Source of the DNA: Axinella damicornis
Taxonomy: Eukaryota; Porifera; Demospongiae; Axinellida; Axinellidae
Reading direction: 5' to 3'
NCBI GenBank assembly: GCA_963931865.1
Contig: OZ007514.1
Coordinates: 124,001-188,000 of the forward strand
Length of the DNA stretch: 64,000 nucleotides
Shown one piece after another: positions 60,027 to 64,000 of this stretch. The notes under the pieces were generated by a model, which was given only the letters and a program-made list of their open reading frames with translations, was not told the origin of the DNA and ran no database searches. Both the position numbers and the translations under genes were made by a program. Each line of letters opens with the position of its first letter. Within the stretch, counting starts at the first letter, position 1.

Positions 60027-63000
60027 AATTGCAAGAGTTGAGAGAGAGGGAGTGTTGTATGCAGGGCTTCAGCGTTCATTGAGACTGCTGGGCTATACCA
60101 GTGCTTATGTAGAGCAATTTCATGACCCAATTGTAATATTGGGAAATCCTTGCAAAGATTTTTTCCCAGTCTTGCCTTTGTCTTGAGGGGTTGTTACACT
60201 AGACTTGGAGGGTCATAAATGCCATGTAGTTATGTGCGCAGGTTTATCATTTTATTCTCAAAAGGCTTTAGAAGTGATATCGATGGTCTGATCACCGCAT
60301 ACGCACACAAAATGGATACCCAAGTTTCAAAGGGTGAAGTCGGAAGGACTGCAGCGTTTGATATGAATCATATGATGTAACCTCATAAAGCAGAGTTGGA
60401 GGAATACCAACCTTATTACACACCAGCGCACGTTTTGTAAACAAGAAAATAAAATATGAAGAGAGTTCAGGCGGACTTATCATAATACCAGCACCTGGAG
60501 CGTGGTAAACACACTTGGAGAGGGTGACAAAGACCGTAATATTACATAATAATGATGATGTGTTTTATTGTTTTATGCATGCAGCTTGCAAAGGGTGAGG
60601 TCGTATCTGAATGCTCATTATACTTCTATGCTATCAACGTAATTGTTTCCATGGAGCCTTTGGCAGCTTACCAGATAGTCTGCTTCACAGAGGACTTCAT
60701 TGCCGATGATGTAGAAGTTCTGGCCTGAGAGGCTGCCCACTGGGTGAGGGAGAGGGAGGGATGGAGGGAGGGAGGGATGGAGGAAGGGAGGGAGGAGGGA
60801 GGGATGGAGGGAGGGAGGGAGGGAGGGAGGGAGGGAGGGAGGAGGGGAGGAGGGAGGGAGGGAGGGAGGGAGGGAGGGAGGGAGGGAGGGAGGGAGGGAG
60901 GGAGGGAGGGAGGGAGGGAGAGAGGGAGGGAGGGAGGGAGGGAGGGAGGGAGGGAGGGAGGGAGGGAGGGTACAGGCTTTCACACTTCAAAACCTCGTGT
61001 GGGAGGGAGGGAGGGAGGGAGTTGCTATGGAAACAGCAGATGTTGCATGTACCCCTCTATTGCATTCCAGGCCCAGGTGTTAAGAGAATCAGATGCTCAA
61101 GTGCATGTATGAGTCATGGACTCAGCACAGATCAAGGTGATTCCAGAGCAAAATTATAAAACAACACTCAGCGTAATGTTTACAGGGCCACAGCTCAACG
61201 TACTGGCATTCAGCAACAACTACAATTGCTTAAGAAGGTCAGCAAACGAAGTCTTGAATTTCTGGAAGTGTAATGTGATTTATTAGAGAGCAGACAACAA
61301 ATCTCCCAACAGAAGCAGCACAAGAAATGGTTTCCTCTCATGGTAAGGCTTGCGTCAATCGGCCGAGGGGAATGCACTGGACAAGAATTCTCGTTAGGAT
61401 TCTCTGATGCATACGTCACAAGCACAATAGTGCATATCTGGCATACATTCACCGTACATTCTGGCTCACCAACACAACTGCTTCCTACAGTCCATCTTCC
61501 ATATGATGACTAACTAGGGGATGATCGTTGTGTGATACTAAGTGCTCTTGTCATTAAATGAACAACCTTTAGTGCTGCACTGATCGTCCAGAAAAGGTCA
61601 GCCGGTATCCAATAGTTACCAACTTCTGGAAATTCGAAGACACTCTTATAACCAACAATGAAGCGTTTCAGAGATTTTGTATTTTGACCTATTGTTACAT
61701 GCCCGCTACAGCATAGTCTCGACATTATGACATGACTGGGCCAGCACCTGTGTTTTGAAACAAGGCAGTACAAGAATGTAGACAAAATATTCTCCTCATT
61801 CTGATATACTGTGCGAATACCTTGAAACCTAGACGTCACAGCGATACACACAGGAATAAACATTGGGAATCAATTTCTTCACAAAACTGATATTTCAAAT
61901 GACATTCTCCGTGGGGTTGGTTTAACATGCACATGATTTGACAGCGACATCATCGTTCAACTGCACGGCTGCTGTTGGTCAGCAATGCATACCTATTGAA
62001 CTCCAAGCATGCTATTCATGCAGTTCAACTTACTGCAACGAGTGCAGGTGAAGCACTGGAGGTGAAAGATGTCGTCCAGGGCCAGGCAGCCGTTCTCCAT
62101 CCCAATCACAGCCTCCCCACACTTGGCACAGCAGCCTGGGGATACAGAGTGTGTGTGAGAGAGGTGAGGGGGAGGGGGAGGGGCACAGCAGCTAGCTCCT
62201 CTCCTCATAAGGCTGTTGTTTACAGCATGAGTAGCTGGGAGTGTCCTCAAGAGTGCCACTCTACCAGTGTAAACAGCTACTCAAGAATATATTCAACACC
62301 TGCTCTAACACCACAAGACTGTGAATTCAATCCACTCACACATAACTATTGGGTACTGGAGCTCACCATAGAATTCATCATCTTGTTCTGAATCTGGTTC
62401 TTCTGTCAGGGTCAGCATGGGGGTGGGAGACGTCGGTGAGTCTCCGACCTCCAGCTTGAATGTCTTGTCTGCAGACGGGGTCAGCACCTCCATGAGGTTA
62501 CTCAGAGCACGCACCGTGGTGGTTGCAACCGCATTCACTCGCTTGTTGGTACGCCCGAGCGAGGCTCTCTTGAAATTCACATCCAAGAGTGTACTCTTCT
62601 CTGAACTCTCAAGCAGCTGGAGCTCAGGTGGTTCGGGAGAAGTATCGACATCATCAGCGGATGTTGGCGTCGTTTCCCTCTCAATGTCCCCAACTTCTGG
62701 GCTGGTAAACCTCTCAGCCGAGCTTCGGCTGTCGCTGGGGGTCACAGAGTTTGATCTTCCACTCTCTTGCATTGTCCACCTCCTGATGCTGTTGCTGGTA
62801 CAGAGACCTTTCCCTTCCTGCAGCTTGTCTCGGGAACCCACCTCCAGGGAAACATCCAGAGTGGCGCTGGTCGGTCGACTGCTGGCACTAGAACCTGGCG
62901 ATGCTTTCATTGATTCGGGGGAACTCAAGTGGTCATAGTCGTCACTTGGTGCAAAACCTGGAGGGCTTGCCTCCTTGGTCTGCACTCTCTGCACCCCTTG

Positions 63001-63903
63001 CGCTGCAGGTCTGGGGACACGGGGTATTCTAGAAGCCAATCCAGTTGTGTCTCGCACTGCAGGGTGGACCTGAGTGGACTGGGAGCCATAACCTGAACGA
63101 TCTTTGACAGTGTGTACTATCGAACTGGAGCTGGTACTCACTGAGATTATCTTCAGGGAGGGTTTTCGGTCGTAGACAACTTGTGTGCCGGAGGACGTTC
63201 TCCTCTCACCATTGGCTGCTGTTTGGGTTTCATCCCTCTTGGAGAAGCCATTAGTCGCTGTTGTAAGGTAGCCTCCCTTTGAAAGTGGAGCTGTTTGCAG
63301 GGAAGAATTCGTGCCATTCAAAACAGTACCACTGGCGCTAGAACTGCGATGCATTGGACTGGTTTTTGCAGTAGAGGCGTGCATACGGACATTCCCATTC
63401 ATTGCTCCGTTGGAGCTTGCACGACGCACAGTCCGTGGATTGGTAGTAGAAGCTTCACGATCACTCAGTGCAGGAGTAGCAGTAGGTATATGCGACGTTT
63501 CAGGGTAAGAGTACTTCTTTTCCTTCGCAGAGCTGCGACCAGAAGCCTCCCGCTTGTCTTTCTTCTCGTCCGATTGGGTCACTGGCGCTCGCTGTTGATA
63601 TTTTCTGCGACTGGAGGGACTGCGTGGAGGAGGGGCCAGCACCACCGGCTCCTGGAGCTTTCTGTACGAGTTGTTCGTGCCGTTCAGCTGTCTCGTGGCG
63701 TTCTCTTTTTCCTTCCCGGGTCTCGACGGAGCCGTTCTTCGTCTCACTCGTGGTTGAGACGGCTTCTTCAGGCCAGATTTCCAATCTCCTTCAGATGCTC
63801 TCCGATCGTCACTCTGAAAGAAACTGAGCGTTCCAGGATCGAGTTGTAGACCCAAGTCGCGAAACAGTTGCGTCGCCTCTCTCTCAAAATCTGCCTCGGT
63901 CAT
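51395..63903 (-). CDS. ZYX: Zyxin/LPP/TRIP6-type protein with three C-terminal LIM domains
   Basis: Eight exons on the minus strand: 63903-62367, 62135-62034, 60739-60672, 56031-55984, 54464-54334, 52934-52883, 51706-51638, 51526-51395; 2139 nt, 712 aa, phases consistent. Zyxin-family proteins sit at focal adhesions and stress fibres and shuttle to the nucleus. LIM1 about 515-568 ([36 protein letters not shown]), LIM2 about 575-631 ([36 protein letters not shown]), LIM3 about 634-698 ([38 protein letters not shown]). Wording of LIM2-LIM3 linker ([12 protein letters not shown]) and C-terminus (LCKSCNTAR) is closer to zyxin/LPP than to ajuba. The 512-residue N-terminal exon is Ser/Thr/Arg-rich and unstructured; I see APPPRSP but none of the F-P-P-P-P Ena/VASP motifs usual in vertebrate zyxin. 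Long introns (up to 4.6 kb) hold most repeats of this end of the window. Confidence 0.9.
51780..52860. repeat. Low-complexity C/T minisatellite in zyxin-like intron 6
   Basis: About 1.1 kb of CCCCTCCCCTCTCCCTACAC-type units of about 20 bp with variants TGCACC and CGGCACC, plus poly-C runs at 51799-51814 and 51847-51863. The long ORF through it is a by-product of the repeat. Confidence 0.9.
53585..53825. repeat. 80-bp tandem repeat, three copies
   Basis: Three nearly identical units starting AGCATCCTCCACTTCGTACT, in zyxin-like intron 5. Confidence 0.92.
55121..55176. mobile_element. TAG/CTA palindromic MITE
   Basis: TAGCCTCATTCCCAGGCTCC and the inverse GCCTGGGAACGAGGCTA around a short loop; no clear target duplication. 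Zyxin-like intron 4. Confidence 0.6.
56560..56895. repeat. Two adjacent short minisatellites
   Basis: 56560-56670: GTGTGACACTGACACTAGCC-type units. 56755-56890: 20-bp units CTGCTCTGAGGTTGGCCCAC. Zyxin-like intron 3. Confidence 0.85.
57522..58070. repeat. 42-bp minisatellite, 13 copies
   Basis: Almost identical 42-bp units containing CCAGGAGAGACTCTCCAACG then ACTGAACTGAGGCCGACC. Because 42 is divisible by three, all frames free of stops stay open, producing long spurious ORFs. Zyxin-like intron 3. Confidence 0.95.
58370..58445. mobile_element. TAG/CTA MITE with 9-bp target duplication
   Basis: Starts TAGCCTCATTCCCAGGCTC, ends GCCTGGGAACAAGGCTA; flanks GGCAATGGG (58361-58369) and GGCAATGGT (58446-58454). 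The left arm is duplicated internally (58403-58420). Zyxin-like intron 3. Confidence 0.75.
58616..58652. repeat. Poly-G run
   Basis: About 36 G; another of about 38 G is at 59986-60023, both in zyxin-like intron 3. Confidence 0.9.
60745..61020. repeat. (GGGA)n tract
   Basis: Long GGGA repeat just upstream (in transcript sense) of zyxin-like exon 3; on the transcript strand it is a CCCT pyrimidine tract leading to the acceptor at 60740. Confidence 0.9.
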
Positions 63904-64000
63904 GATGGAACGAGGGGTTTTAACTCAGGATAGACAGGAACGTGGCAGTGCCAACCGCACTCTACTCAAACAGTGCGCACAATTGAATGTTTAGACGAAA

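Overview
The window is nuclear DNA of an animal. Its genes have many short introns with GT-AG borders (plus one GC-AG and one AT-AC intron), and nine conserved metazoan housekeeping or cytoskeletal genes can be assembled exon by exon. Base composition is near balanced, introns are mostly short (a few reach several kb), and the introns are crowded with palindromic mini-transposons and minisatellites. A non-bilaterian animal such as a sponge fits this, but that is inference only; nothing seen fixes the species.

Layout: the last two exons of MED18 (+, 139-4656); a dystrophin-superfamily gene of dystrobrevin/dystrotelin type (+, 6133-17209, 14 exons, 680 aa); the 5' two thirds of UBE4B (+, from 18748) running into a 200-N assembly gap (24555-24754); the 5' quarter of USP5 (-, from 30285) running into the same gap from the other side; PHB2 (+, 30375-33149, 299 aa, with a U12-type AT-AC intron); CENPS/MHF1 (-, 34971-33271, with an in-frame TAG); COPB2 (+, 35102-45449, 23 exons, 918 aa); a glutaredoxin fused to an unrecognised C-terminal region (+, 45904-49424); and a zyxin/LPP-type three-LIM protein (-, 63903-51395, 712 aa). 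USP5/PHB2 and CENPS/COPB2 are head-to-head pairs with only 89 and 130 bp between start codons. The functions (transcription, membrane cytoskeleton, ubiquitin turnover, mitochondria, DNA repair, vesicle coat, redox, adhesion) do not form one pathway, so this is ordinary gene-dense synteny, not an operon or cluster.

The unusual material is non-coding. (1) A family of near-perfect palindromes with TAG...CTA ends carries 9-bp target-site duplications at several copies. (2) Several minisatellites start at, or contain copies of, splice junctions. (3) Two minisatellites have expanded from inside mini-transposons. (4) There is a U12 AT-AC intron in PHB2. (5) There is a premature TAG in CENPS followed by a conserved-looking tail in the same frame. 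All exon boundaries were read by hand from splice signals, reading phase and family similarity; none has transcript support here.
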